Below are positions 1 through 12,125 of a stretch of DNA of 64,000 bases, one piece after another. The notes below the pieces were generated by a model that had not been told where the DNA came from, did not search any database, and was given only the letters and a program-made list of their open reading frames with translations. This stretch comes from Apostichopus japonicus (lineage: Eukaryota > Echinodermata > Holothuroidea > Aspidochirotida > Stichopodidae). The stretch lies in contig NC_092561.1 of the NCBI RefSeq assembly GCF_037975245.1, forward strand, positions 15,817,001 through 15,881,000, written 5' to 3'. Both the position numbers and the translations under genes were made by a program. The number at the start of each line of letters is the position of its first letter. The first letter of the stretch is position 1.

Positions 1-2345
1 GTTTTCGAGCTCATTCATAGCAGGCAACTCGGTTTGCCACATCAAATTACCTCATGCCAGGACTCCAAAAATGAAACAGGTACCACAACACAATTTTCTT
101 TGCATACAATGAAAAAGGTCTGTTAGTTTCTTGTCTGAAATTTAAAGTAAAATTTGAAAAATTGTAATTCAAATACTGGTTTTCTATATAAAACACATAT
201 TCGAGCTCAGACATGGCAAGTGACTTGATTGTTCACTTGAAATTTTCACATACAAGGACTCCAAACTTAAAACAGCACTCCATAATAAATATCAGTACCC
301 CCACACACTGCACTGTATACAAAAAGTTGTAAAAGGTGTGTCAGTTTTTTGTCTCAAATTTGAAGAAAAAATTTGAAAATTTAAATTCAAAGACTTGTTT
401 TCAATACAAAACACATATTCGAGCTCAGGCATACACATAAATTTGAATTTTTCCTTAAAATAGTTACAAACAAGGACTCCAAATTTGAAACAGTAATCCA
501 AAATACAACCAGTACCCCTACACTGTACTGCATACAAAGAAAAAGGTCTGTTAGTTTCTTGTCTGAAATTTGAACTAAAATTTGAAAAATTGTAATTCAA
601 ATACTGGTTTTCTATATAAAACACATATTCGAGCTCAGACATGGCAAGTGACTTGATTGTTCACTTGAAATTTTCACATACAAGGACTCCAAACTTAAAA
701 CAGCACTGCATAATAAATATCAGTACCCCCCACACACTGCACTGTATACAAAAAGTTGTAAAAGGTGTGTCAGTTTATTGTCTGAAATTTGAAGAAAAAA
801 TTTGAAAATTTAAATTCAAAGACTTGTTTTCAATACAAAACACATATTCGAGCTCAGGCATACACATAAATTTGAATTTTTCCTTGAAATAGTTACAAAC
901 AAGGACTCCAAATTTGAAACAGTAATCCAAAATATAACCAGTACCCCTACACTGTACTGCATACAAAGAAAAAGGTCTGTTAGTTTCTTGTCTGAAATTT
1001 GAAGTAAAATTTGAAAAATTGTAATTCAAAGACTGGTTTTCTATATAAAACACATATTCGAGCTCAGACATGGCAAGTGACTTGATTGTTCACTTGAAAT
1101 TTTCACATACAAGGACTCCAAACTTAAAACAGCACTCCATAATAAATATCAGTACCCCCACACACTGCACTGTATACAAAAAGTTGTAAAAGGTGTGTCA
1201 GTTTTTTGTCTCAAATTTGAAGAAAAAATTTGAAAATTTAAATTCAAAGACTTGTTTTCAATACAAAACACATATTCGAGCTCAGGCATACACATAAATT
1301 CGAATTGCCACTTGAAATTTTTACAAACAAGGACTCCAAATTTGAAACAGTAATCCAAAATGTAACCAGTACCCCTACACTGTACTGCATACAAAGAAAA
1401 AGGTCTGTTAGTTTCTTGTCTGAAATTTGAACTAAAATTTGAAAAATTGTAATTCAAATACTGGTTTTCTATATAAAACACATATTCGAGCTCAGACATG
1501 GCAAGTGACTTGATTGTTCACTTGAAATTTTCACATACAAGGACTCCAAACTTAAAACAGCACTTCATAATAAATATCAGTACCCCCACACACTGCACTG
1601 TATACAAAGAGTTGTAAAAAGGTGTGTCAGTTTTTTGTCTGAAATTTGAAGTAAAACTTTTGAAATTTAAATTCAAAGACTTGTTTTCAATACAAAACAC
1701 ATATTCGAGCTCAGGCATACATATACATTTGAGTTGCCACTTGAAATTTTTACAAACAAGGACTCCAAATATGAAACAGTAATCCAAAATATAACCAGTA
1801 CCCCTACACTGTACTGCATACCAAGAAAAAGGTCTGTTAGTTTCTTGTCTGAAATTTGAAGTAAAAATTTGAAAATTGAAATTCAAAGACTTGTTTTCAA
1901 TACAAAACACATATTCGAGCTCAGACATAGATATAAATTTTAGTTGCCACTTGAAATATTTACAAACAAGGACTCCAAATTTGAAACAGTAATCCAAAAT
2001 ATAATCAGTACTGTACTGCACTGTACAACACTGTACTGCATACCAAGAAAAAAAGGTCTGTTAGTTTCTTGTCTGAAATTTGAATTTAAAGTTGGAAAAT
2101 TGTAATTCCAAGACTGGTTTTCCATATAAAACACATATTCGAGCTCAACCATAGACACTAACTCGAGTTACCACTTGAAATGTTCACAAGCTAGTACTCC
2201 AAACTGAATACAGTACCCCAAATTGTACTGTATATCAAGATACGTGTGAGGTGATTTACTTTTGCCTCTCAAATTAAATGTAAAAGTTGGAAAAGTGTAG
2301 TTTAAAGACTGGTTATCAATACAAAACAAATATTCGAGCTCAACC
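1..2345. repeat. Satellite array 1: alternating 210/218 bp monomers (428 bp dimer)
   Basis: The landmark TCGAGCTCA recurs at 5, 201, 419, 629, 848, 1058, 1276, 1486, 1705, 1915, 2139 and 2334. In the regular part the spacing alternates between about 218 and 210 bases, so the true period is a dimer of about 428 bases. One monomer type is marked by GACATGGCAAGTGACTTG and the other by GGCATACACATAAATT. The array runs off the left edge and decays after 2345; a diverged half-unit can be followed to about 2560. Short open frames on the minus strand repeat with the array and are by-products, not genes. Each monomer holds GAGCTC. Confidence 0.95.
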
Positions 2346-2559
2346 AAAGACTAAATTTCATGTTAAAGCTTCTAAATGTGATATTCTGGTGTCCCAAACT
2401 ATAATTGGTACCCCCCTCCTGTTTGTACATACTTGGGTTTTTAAAGTTTTGTTGTCCAAATTTAGAGAAAAAATCTCAGATGGTCCATGAAGTTTAGTTA
2501 TATTTAAAAACGACACTTTTTCGAGTTGAAAAGGATGATTTGTGTTTAATTTTACATAT

Positions 2560-5507
2560 AAATGACTCTAAAATTGGCCTTTTAGTTGTCAGTTTCTCTC
2601 TAATCCCTAACTTTTCCTGTGGCTTAACTGTGTAAAGTATAGGAATACACACTAAGTCAATGGAGTAATGATTTTTTCGAAAGGAGACTATGATCGCCAA
2701 ATTCGGTTTTCCAAAATTACTTCAGCTTGTCTGTAGCTTGGGAAAATTAATAGCAAAAGATTAACCGATTCCTTGAAACAAAATTCTCTGTCATGTCATC
2801 ACAAATTGATGTTAAAGAATCGTTTCAAAAAGATGTGAAAGAGGCTAAAACGCGCCAGAGCCAACCGGGCAAAAGGCCCCTGTAAAGTCACTACGAAGCC
2901 CGCCCCCAAAAGCCAAACCGCCACGATTGTCATTAAAAGTGAAAAATGCTAATAATTAGGTCACCACTTAATGGATTCCACTGAAATTTAAAGAGGTTCT
3001 GGAGGCTAATAAAATACATATTTGGTATAATTTTCAGCATTTAACTCGTCGGTATCATAAAGTTATACACAAAATAAATTTTTGCCAAATTTGCCAAAAA
3101 TGATGGTTTTTTTACAATATCTTTGCAATGCGATAGTAAAAATATTCAGACGGGGCATCAATTTAAAGATTTTTTTACGCTCTATATCACAAAATTACTT
3201 TGAGGAATATCCAATATCACTAAAATATGTTTTTTGTCAAAAACTGTGAGGAAAACCATCTCCGGGCAAAAGGCCCCTGTAAATTTCAGCTAAAAATTTC
3301 ATGCGGGAAAATCGATTTACAAAAAAACGGCAAGTACGATTTTTTTGAAACTTTTATGAACCCAGTATGACAATTTGATCTAAAAATAGGATTAATTCTT
3401 TTGACTATGCGATGTTCGGTTCGTTTTTGAGAAAGATTTCAAATTACTGTGTTATTGTGTAAAAAGAGGCCTTTTTCATTCTGAGCACAGTACCCATGCA
3501 CATTACGTAGACATGAGCCCCTTTCATGAGAGAAATGGAATACCAAGGAGAGGTCTTCTCATGAAAGGTCGGCGGCGGGGTGGGGAATTTAATAAGGATA
3601 GTCCTTTTTCAAAAATGAGCAAAATCGGTTCAGAATTGACGATTTTATGACCGACAGGGCAAAAGGCCCCTGAGATCGAAAAATCAGTTTCAGGGGCCTT
3701 TTGCCCGCTGGAAATATCGATATTTGCCTTAATTTCAAAGTATTCGCACAAAGCGGTTTCTAAGTAGATCGATCTGAAACTTTCTGAACACAAACCTGGT
3801 ATTATTATCTTTATTTTTCTTTATCGTTTTTTTATTTTAGTCAGATATTGATCGAGTTAGAGCGTGTTATTTTTTTCCCTATTTTTCGGTATAATTACCG
3901 GAAAAAGACCAATTTATTTGTAAAAAGTGTCCTGTACGATCTCCGACGCGATGTTCTTTGAAACTGACAAGTTTGGAGAGAATCGGGACAGAAATGGCTT
4001 TAAAATGACAAAATCAAAATTATCATGCAAAAACGCTCTATTTTCTATATCCCGTGCGAAATCATATAGCTTTATTCGAGAAAAATACCCAGATACGTTC
4101 GAAATTTCATAAAGTAACACATATATTCGACTAAGATGGATACAAAATACTTTGAGCCCACCGGGGCACTATAACTGAAGCCTCAATTTCAGTGCATTTT
4201 ACCCTATGTGCCGTCATTCATTTAATACGCAATTCGACCCCCCACTTTTGGCAGTATATGCAGTTTTTGCCCCCTAGAATGTACTACGGTCGATTATATC
4301 TCGAATTTCCACCCCCTCTGTAATTCTAAGCGTATTTTATGACCCAATTTTCATGCATAAAGCCTTCCCCCCCTCGGCCCCCCAGTTAAGCCCCTGCTAT
4401 TGTTTTCGCCATGAATTTAGTATCTACGTGTAGCAAAGAGATATGTTTATGTTATCCTAAGAAATGCCTTCCAACGGACGACATTTGCGAGTCAAAATCT
4501 TCCCAAATTTAGCCCGTGCTTCACATGGTACGTTAAATATTCGAAGCAAACCTCTCGTAATTTTTGCACGTTGTAACATAGGAAATATGTACTTTAGACA
4601 GCGATGGCAGTTTATCAAATCTTTTTCACGAACGATTTATAAAATGTTTTCATATCTATTGTGATGAAAAAACTTACGGAAGGACTTGAGAAGGGTTTGA
4701 TCTGATAAAACATGGAAACTAGAATATGATAAATGAAGTAATTATTGGGAGCGGATCGCATAAAGTGAACGTCGATTTCATTGTTTATTACGTGACGCTC
4801 CTAAATAACGAACGAGTTTGTTTACATTTGGACTCAGAACGCAAGTGTTCGTGCGCAGTAGAATAGCGCGTCATAAATCACTCGTATTTACGTGAATTAA
4901 CGAAATCAAGACGACAAGTAGGATGAAATGTTCTAGTTTATCATAGACCGATACATTACAGGAGTATTTATAACTCCCAGATCCCTAATTTTATAAAACG
5001 ACCGTTTTTAAGAGCAAACCGTATCACCAGACAGACAGTGAAACGAACATCCGCAAGGGGTCATCCAAGTAAGATAGCAACTCATACCCGTTGCGCGAAA
5101 TGTCACGTAAAGCGACTGGGAAATCTTCAAATTACTCTTTTTCGGAAAATCGTCGGGGACAACGATTTTTGCTGATTGAATTTTGTTCTTTAATGTATAA
5201 AGATTAAATCCTGGAAATAAGCCGCGATTTTGTGAAGCATAAAACGAGATAAACAGTATTTCCCGAAAATCGATTATATCGTGTAACACTCGACAGAGAG
5301 AGAAAAAATCGAGGAAAACGTTAAAATATCTTGGGTAATTTTGTTTTAAACATATCCCATCCGAATTTTGGTCTTAAATCTCCCTTTTTATATTTAAGAA
5401 CTGTCAGTGAAGAGAGCCTAATTCCAGAGGGCAGAAAGCCCCTGAAAGCCAAAAACGCCCTGGCCAGTCTTATCCTCTCTCACAGGGCAAAAAGCCCCTG
5501 GCCGCTA
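2560..5507. other. Gene-poor stretch upstream of H2A with dispersed hairpin 16-mers
   Basis: No credible gene was seen in these 2.9 kb; the longest frames are under 95 codons and lack family features. The region holds all six copies of the GGGCAAAAGGCCCCTG-type motif, listed separately. A C/T-rich stretch at 4210-4400 ends in a sequence like a degraded TIR-element edge. Nothing here can be firmly called a histone promoter: no TATA box sits at a normal distance from a usable ATG. Confidence 0.5.
2867..5500. repeat. Dispersed hairpin 16-mer GGGCAAAAGGCCCCTG (6 copies)
   Basis: Copies are at 2867-2882, 3264-3279, 3657-3672, 3691-3706 (inverted), 5429-5444 (two or three changes) and 5485-5500 (one change). 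Each can fold as GGGC/GCCC around a short A-rich loop. The two copies at 3657 and 3691 form an inverted pair with 17-base arms. The first two copies share three further bases (TAA) downstream. Variants keep the stem while the loop changes. The function is unknown. The last copy ends only seven bases before the point where H2A similarity starts. Confidence 0.85.
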
Positions 5508-5855
5508 GCAAAGGCCAAGAGTCGATCTGCAAGAGCAGGGCTTCAATTCCCAGTAGGTCGTGTACACAGGTTCCTGCGAAGAGGAAATTACGCCCAGAGG
5601 ATCGGCGCTGGCGCACCCGTCTACCTGGCTGCCGTACTAGAGTACCTCGCCGCCGAGATCTTGGAATTGGCCGGTAACGCTGCACGTGACAACAAGAAGA
5701 CCAGGATCATCCCCCGTCATCTCCAACTCGCCATCCGAAACGACGAGGAGTTGAACAAACTCTTGAGCGGAGTCACCATCGCCCAGGGAGGTGTTCTTCC
5801 AAACATCCAGGCTGTCCTTCTACCCAAGAAGACATCCGGAGGCAAGAAGGCTTAA
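5508..5855 (+). CDS. H2A: Histone H2A, core and C-terminal tail; N-terminus with ATG missing
   Basis: H2A pairs with H2B in the nucleosome core. From 5508 ([14 protein letters not shown]) to the stop at 5853-5855 the protein matches canonical H2A throughout: the histone fold, the docking segment around [11 protein letters not shown], acidic-patch residues (E in [17 protein letters not shown] in NDEELN) and a basic tail ending GGKKA. There is no stop or frameshift. Canonical, not H2A.Z or H2A.X: no SQ motif or H2A.Z signature. The oddity is the start. The usual MSGRGKGGK-type leader is absent; the frame stays open back to a TAA at 5322-5324 but contains no ATG. The family is normally intronless, so a 5' truncation is the simplest reading. 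A CTAG at 5505-5508 could be a weak splice acceptor. GC content is clearly higher than in the flanks. Intact 3' signals follow. Identity is sure; whether the gene works is not. Confidence 0.9.
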   Translation, partial: AKAKSRSARAGLQFPVGRVHRFLRRGNYAQRIGAGAPVYLAAVLEYLAAEILELAGNAARDNKKTRIIPRHLQLAIRNDEELNKLLSGVTIAQGGVLPNIQAVLLPKKTSGGKKA

Positions 5856-5891
5856 AGGGGAGGTTGCATTGCAATCGCCCATCGATTACCA

Positions 5892-5912
5892 ACGGCTCTT
5901 TTAAGGGCCATC
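5892..5912 (+). terminator. Histone mRNA 3' stem-loop
   Basis: The stem is GGCTCT (5894-5899) with AGGGCC (5904-5909): six pairs including one G-U, with a TTTA loop, in the AAC...A context typical of replication-dependent histone messages. It lies about 40 bases after the H2A stop. SLBP would bind it in the pre-mRNA. Its preservation argues that this H2A was a functional, non-polyadenylated histone gene until recently, or still is. Confidence 0.93.
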
Positions 5913-5919
5913 AAATCAC

Positions 5920-5928
5920 CCAGAAAGA
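5920..5928 (+). promoter_or_regulatory. Histone downstream element (U7 snRNP site)
   Basis: CCAGAAAGA lies eleven bases after the stem. It closely matches the purine-rich histone downstream element (CAAGAAAGA in classical examples) that pairs with U7 snRNA for 3' cleavage. Together with the stem-loop it makes a complete histone processing signal. Confidence 0.85.
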
Positions 5929-5929
5929 T

Positions 5930-6232
5930 ATACTCATTCCTCTCCTCAAACATGCTTGCGTCAGTGTCTTATTTCTCCTTTTAAGTTAGATGTATCAGCT
6001 AGCTGCAACCCCAATAATCGTGGGGCTTCGGACCCTCAGCCAAAAACCAAAGGTCAGAAACCCCAAGATTTGATTGAAAACTCCTGCTGGACAGAAAACT
6101 AACATCCCATAAAAAAAAAAAATTAAAAAAAATATATATAATGTATGTAGGGAACTTTTCACATGATTTTGGCCGCAGGTTTTATGAATTAAGTATTTAG
6201 CAAGATATCTTGGATTAGGGGATAAAGGGAAC

Positions 6233-6264
<32 letters not shown>

Positions 6265-9200
6265 GAATAATTTTTGTAACTTTTTGGGTTTGAAATAAAA
6301 ATAGATATTGTGTTTGGCTGCTTCAATGAGCTTACTGGTAGCAATGCATCTGGGGGTGTTAAGTCAGATCCTAAGGGCTTTGTTATTAATAGTCTTAGAA
6401 ATTTGAAACTTGTAACAACTAACGAGGCATATACTACCGCAAGTATTAATCGTTTCGCACCTTTCAATGTTATTAAGTCTGGAAATTTTTGTCGGTGTGT
6501 TACGTAATCAATTCGCAAAGCCAAGCCGAGGGAACGAGCATCAGCTCAAATTTTCCCCCGATCTACTGCGAGAGCCTATTGAAATGCCCGAGGCAGGTAA
6601 ACTGTTATGGCAGTGGTATTAAATTTAAGATCCGTGCTTTGAACGATAGAGATATTACTACGTTTTTAAGATTTACTTCTCTTGTATTGGAGATCGTTAA
6701 CATACACGCTGATGTGTGTCAACCCATGTTAACACGCTTATAATACAAAGGCGATTAGGATAGAGGATCTGTCTGTGTGTGTTCAAGTTTGATACCTTAT
6801 GGGGTACTATACGAGTTTCAGCATTACTTACAGGGTACACATTCCTTACGGGGAACAAATTCAGTACCCCGTAAGGACACTGTACATTTTCAATGCAACT
6901 ATCAGGCTGAAACATCTCTCTGACAACCCCTCTTTGTTAATGCCTGTTCACACACCTCCATACAATTGACCTTCACGCTTGATTGAACTTGAGCAGGTTC
7001 TTAATTACTGCCACCATTTTGCCTTGTGCAGTTCTAATCTGCCCCAAACTATTGCTTTCAATGCAGTGTAGAAATTGTGCTGTTGGAATAATGACAGAGG
7101 GAAAAGGATGTATTTACTCTGCATCCTTGCTTACCTGTCTCCCCACAACCTTAGCACTAATGCTCTACCATGCCTAGAGTGATCTGGTAACATTTCAAGT
7201 TACAACGCAAAGTGTTATAACTTCTTTAGCAACTTTTTATAAAGTGCTTTCCAAAAGTCATTGTTTTATAGATCCATACAGCAGAGAAAAAATGTTTATC
7301 CTGAATCGGTAATTGGTGAGAACTGGCATTGGTGTGCAGTAAAGAGATAGAAGTAATGTCATTACTGTAACAAGTTACATTTGATGTATATCCTAGACAC
7401 TAGTGTGGTATTTTCAGCACTTTTTTGTCCTCGCCATATGTAGGCCTGCATCATGTCTGCACTTGGCTTAGGTTGGTAAACGAATGATACACATTCAACA
7501 ATGATACAACTGGTCATGATTTATTTGTAACTAGTAACATAGCTTGCAAATATAATCAATTAAATTTCCAGAATGTAGGCTTTAACTAAGGCATTTATAA
7601 ATACATCGGTTCTTCAATACAAATCGTAACTCGAAAACCCCGGGCACTGGTAATTGAGGAAAAGATTAGTGTAATTTGTACACTAATTGCATGGAACTGC
7701 CACGAAAAATATACAAGAAAGTATGGGATCATTTTGAAGCTGTGATGGTGAGTGTTCCTCTTATCTTAATTAAGTATGTAATAAGGCCTATTGAACACTT
7801 TGGTGAAGTAGGCACTTTGATTAATAGGGAGCTCCAATGATTTGCAGAGATTCATCAATTTATCATTTTAAGTAATTCATATTTTCTTACCTCCAAATGG
7901 TTAATTTTGTGGGGCCAAGAATCTCTTCATCAAGTAATTACCCATTCTTTTTCATATGTCTGGCTACTTAACTTGAATATTTTGTTTGAAGAAGTACAGA
8001 GCACAATATTGCATAAAACAATAGTTTGCTTTATTAACTCAAGTATGTTTCATTAAGCAGGGAAAACCATTGATCACCAAGCCAATAACAGCAAACTATT
8101 ATTGTTTATTTAGTATAATACTTCAGTAATTTGTTACAGTAGGCAAAGGACTTAACATTTAGGGGTCTTGCATTATTACAAAAACTGTATGCATCATTGG
8201 AATATAATTTTGTATGCACATCACTGAGAATATAGTTATGGATATTGCATTGAAAAATGTTTGTTTGTATTACACAGCCGTGGCAGAAATTTGTTACAAA
8301 CTGAGAATTCCATTGGTCATCAATTATGAATGGCTGACTACCCACAATTGGCTATAGATATACTCTGGTAAGTCACCTTTAATTGTTATTGATGCATGCA
8401 CAAATAATCAAGTAGTATGGACATGAATTCACCTGAAAATGTTTTGCCAAGAGTGGTGGCATTTGAGTGGTGTATAGTCAAACCATTTGAAAGGCTTTTG
8501 CGGGAGGTTACAGGGACTTTGTGTGTTCAGATTTTAGGTGCATTTCTCAACCATTTAACACCTTGTAAAATGGGTTTTGAAACAGTTGCTCATAAGTAAC
8601 ATTGTGCTATATTCAGAAAGCTATACATACCATATCTATGGATTTTTTAAGCTTTCAACTTTTGGATGTCTAAGTTTATCTATACATTGACTAATTGAAT
8701 AAAATTCATAATATGACTGTATTGCCTCCAGTTTTGCAAGGCAAGAAAAAGGCTGGATTTAATACTAGGTTGATTTAGTGTTGATATGAAGGCAAAAGAT
8801 TTTGGGCAGTGTAAAGAAGTTTATAGTACAGAAGGTAACATTACCAATGAGAACTACACTGAGGAGTTGACTTCAGCACTTAATTCATTAAAAATGCATT
8901 CATGACATTGAGCATAGCTTAAATGAACATACCTAAAAAGGCTAGAAGATTGAGTATTCTGAATTGCACAAAAATGCTCTATTATTGTGACATATCAAAG
9001 CAAAACATCAGCTTTAAATTAAAAAAGTGTCTTAGTACATTCTGCTGAATAACTGATTGCTATTTGTCATAAACAACATTTGGGAATGGACCTTTACAAT
9101 TTATTAATCTACTCACACAATTTCATATGCAACTTGTAGAATTTAATTACACTTTTTCAACATGTCCCAGAGTGGATACTGTATGTTGAAATTGATTGAC

Positions 9201-9460
9201 AAAGTACAAATGTTTATGCAATAGAAAATGTGATCAAGATAGATGTTGGTGTTATAGGTTTCACATTTCACCAATATGCAGGATTTTAGAATGAACTCAC
9301 TAGCATGTAGTAAATCTGTACATTATTTTATAGCAACAAAATTGTATGACAAACTGAATTTAAAAATATTGTTAAGGGAAGTAGAAAATGAGGTATCAGT
9401 TTAATTCCCAGCTCTGTCAAGCAATGCTTACAATTTTTTCATGTAGTTTTCCTACTGGGG
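5930..9460. other. No gene recognised; simple repeat and one hairpin
   Basis: The stretch holds a (TTA)n microsatellite at 6233-6263. A perfect 10-base inverted repeat, CCTTACGGGG / CCCCGTAAGG, sits at 6844-6853 and 6867-6876 with a related half-site near 6799. Two overlapping plus-strand frames at 6310-6507 and 6489-6743 have codon-like composition, but I recognise no domain in them. The rest is AT-rich and unassigned. Confidence 0.4.
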
Positions 9461-9469
9461 CGTACATAT

Positions 9470-10140
9470 TTTTCCAGGTGGGGGGGGGGGGACGCTATAG
9501 ATGATGAGACTGACTGTTGTGTATGGCCTAGTTAGAAACCAAAATAAATGGGGGAGGTGAGAGCTACAGAAGTCAGGGAGAGGTAAAAGTCATAATATAT
9601 CCACACATACAGAGAAGTTATATAATCACACCCTACTGTAGAAAAATTATAATTACAGTTGATTTAGTAACTAGAAATGGGATACCTTCATGGTAAATTA
9701 CATGGAAAGGGTTTAAGAGATGTCTTTGTTGCTTAAGTGGGTCATTTGGGAAGCTGTTGGTAGTAAAATTTGGTGTCTGAGAGTGGGGCCAGGGGTGGGG
9801 GGGGGGGGTAAAGGGTTCCCCCTTTCCCCCTTAAGAAATGTTTGGAATTTTTGTAGCAATTAGATGCAATATTTACTGGTTCTCTCTCAGTACAAGTCAT
9901 TGCATATTTGAAGTTAATATCTGCAGGTAGGGAAACTTGGGGGAGTGGTCCAAGGGGGGGGTAGGGTGTCCACCTCCCCTTTTGGAATGTTTTGGATTTT
10001 ATAAGGCCCTTGATGTAAGATGTTGCAATGTTTATTGGTCATTTCCCAGTGTTAATTGAATCATTTGAATTTAGTATTTGCAGAGATGTGGACCTTGGGG
10101 GGGGGGGGGGATGCAGTATTTTGGATTAAATCAGTTGGAA
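9470..10140 (+). repeat. G-rich repeat family (GGATTTT...GATG...TGCAATATTTA core), first cluster
   Basis: About three diverged units of roughly 150-170 bases each carry a G run of 10-13, then a TTTGGATTTT-like segment, then a GATG...TGCAAT(A/G)TTTA(T/C)TGGT...TTTCCCAGT core. The same core recurs at 31400-31945 and once inside the foldback at 26.2 kb. The frequent homopolymer G is a hallmark of several families in this window. Confidence 0.7.
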
Positions 10141-11690
10141 AGTATACAGGGTCTATGTGAACTGCAAAGCAGTATGAATAGTGTTATCCTTATAGGAGGG
10201 AAGAATTACAACTGTATGAGTTTTTAACTTTTTTCCTGTAGTTAATAATTTACAAATCATTTGTAAAGCTATCAGTAATCTTCTTCAAAATGGAAAAATA
10301 GCCTTCAGAACTATGGGTGCAGGATTTGGTAAAGGTAGTATGAACAACAAAATTGATTCATTGATCCAGTTCCTTCTTAATTGATCAAGTTTCTTCAAGG
10401 ATTGGAGTAGTGTTTAATCATTGTTATTATTCAGTTGTTTCAAAATACTACTTGAGACAGTACATAACATACCTGTACAAACAGGGGATTCTTGGGGTTC
10501 AGACAACCTGCCCCCCTCCCAAAAAAAAATTGTAATAAATAAATAACAAATAATTAAAGAAATAAAGAAATAAAATGATAATAATAAATAAAAATAGCAA
10601 TTAAAACAATGAAAAGCAAATAAATGAAAATTAACTGAATAAGTATATAAGAAACTTTCCACGTGTTACATTTTGTTCTTTCAAATTGCTTTAAATGTAC
10701 TTCAGTATGGTTAAAATATTCCATTCTGTGTTTTGCAATAAAGTGCCTCCCAGCTTAACTTAGTTCTACTTTGATGTTAGCCATAATTAGTACCCCGATA
10801 ATTTAGGGAATGCTTTGAGCTATATTTTATATTTGCAAGTACTGTATGCAAGGGTTTCATTAAAAGCTGCTAACTGATTATTTTTTGCCTTTTATGCAAA
10901 AAACAAGACATAGCAAACCTATGTGATATTCTAATCATTAAATGTAAGTTGTTAGGATAACTTGTGGATTTTAGCATTTGAATGTTTGTAACATATATTT
11001 TTTGAGTGCTTGAAAATATAAACACTTGAACAATAGGGAAAGCAAGAAATAAATTTGGTAGAGGCCTATAGCATACTGAAGTATATCTTCTGCCACTTTG
11101 CTAATGTGTACGTTTACATAATTCAGTTCCTCACCAAATTATCAGTTGTATAGGATCCTTGACTTCATTTACATGTCTCTGATATATGTCTAATGACAGT
11201 TGGATACAGTATAATGCCTGAAATTGTTAATTTTGTTTCATTGTTTGATATTAGTTCACACTACAATGGACCACTTTAAACTATATGGTGTAAATCTGCT
11301 GTCTAAGACTGAATCAAACAGGAAGTAACTTGAATGGTCCGCCGTTATTGCTTTGTTTACTATGGATTAAGACTTAATTGAGATGAAGGTTAATTATAAC
11401 TTGTCAATGCTTAGCAGTCCTTTTTCTGTTAATCCTCCCAATAAATGTCATGTTAATTCTTGAAATCAAATGAAGTTTTACCAGATAATTTATCATTACA
11501 AGAAAATTAAGAATAATAGGCATTTAAGTACATTTGCTTTTCCAATTTCTGTTAGGACTTGTACATTGCACTGGTCATCAACTTTTCATTTTCTTACACT
11601 GCATAAATATCATGTGAAGGAGCAAAGTCCATCACTGATATATGTTAAAGCAGCTTTTTGAGGTTGATTGTCAAATTACCAAGAATTTTC

Positions 11691-11936
11691 CAGGCACAAT
11701 ACTTCTGTAATGGTAAAGTGTCCCTCAATCTGCCCTCCTAGAGAAAGTCCCTGCCACATCTGGGTAGGATTAATTATAGGCCTACCCAGAACACCACTTC
11801 CCCCCAGTACCATTATCCAAATGCATTTTCCTCGATAGTGCAATTCAATCAAATTGAAATTAGGAGGCAATACAAAGCAATATCTCCATACATCTTATGT
11901 ACTAAGGACTCTGGCCAGTGTGGCAATATCTTCTTA
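11691..11936. repeat. 250 bp dispersed repeat, copy A
   Basis: This is almost identical to 14177-14422 in the same orientation, starting CAGGCACAATAC. Its last about 50 bases (ATCTCCATACATCTTATGTAC...CTGGCCAGTGTGGCAATATCT) look like one monomer of the minisatellite at 12126-12890. The terminal unit may therefore have seeded that array. No coding capacity was seen. Confidence 0.9.
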
Positions 11937-12125
11937 CATTCTACCTATTTAGGCACTGATTTGATTTGATTTATTTTGTGTATGCATGCAAGTACAAATA
12001 CATAGTTAAGTATAATTAAGCATATATACACAGGTACTAGAAAGACAAATAATAAATGTTTAACAAAGCTAGCAACCTTAACAAAAATTAGGAAATGAGA
12101 AATAACAAAAAAACAACACTTGTGA

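Noticed and set aside
292-2158. Minus-strand open frames of 70-167 codons with repeated MPELEYVFCIENKSLN-type peptides
   Set aside because: They recur with the satellite period, many start at non-ATG codons, and the peptide simply translates the monomer. No domain or splice context supports a gene.
2867-3706. A CRISPR-like array from the GGGCAAAAGGCCCCTG repeats
   Set aside because: Spacing is irregular (hundreds of bases), orientation is mixed, there are no cas genes and the DNA is eukaryotic.
6310-6743. Two overlapping frames with codon-like composition
   Set aside because: I recognise no family, no splice sites bound them convincingly, and they overlap in different frames.
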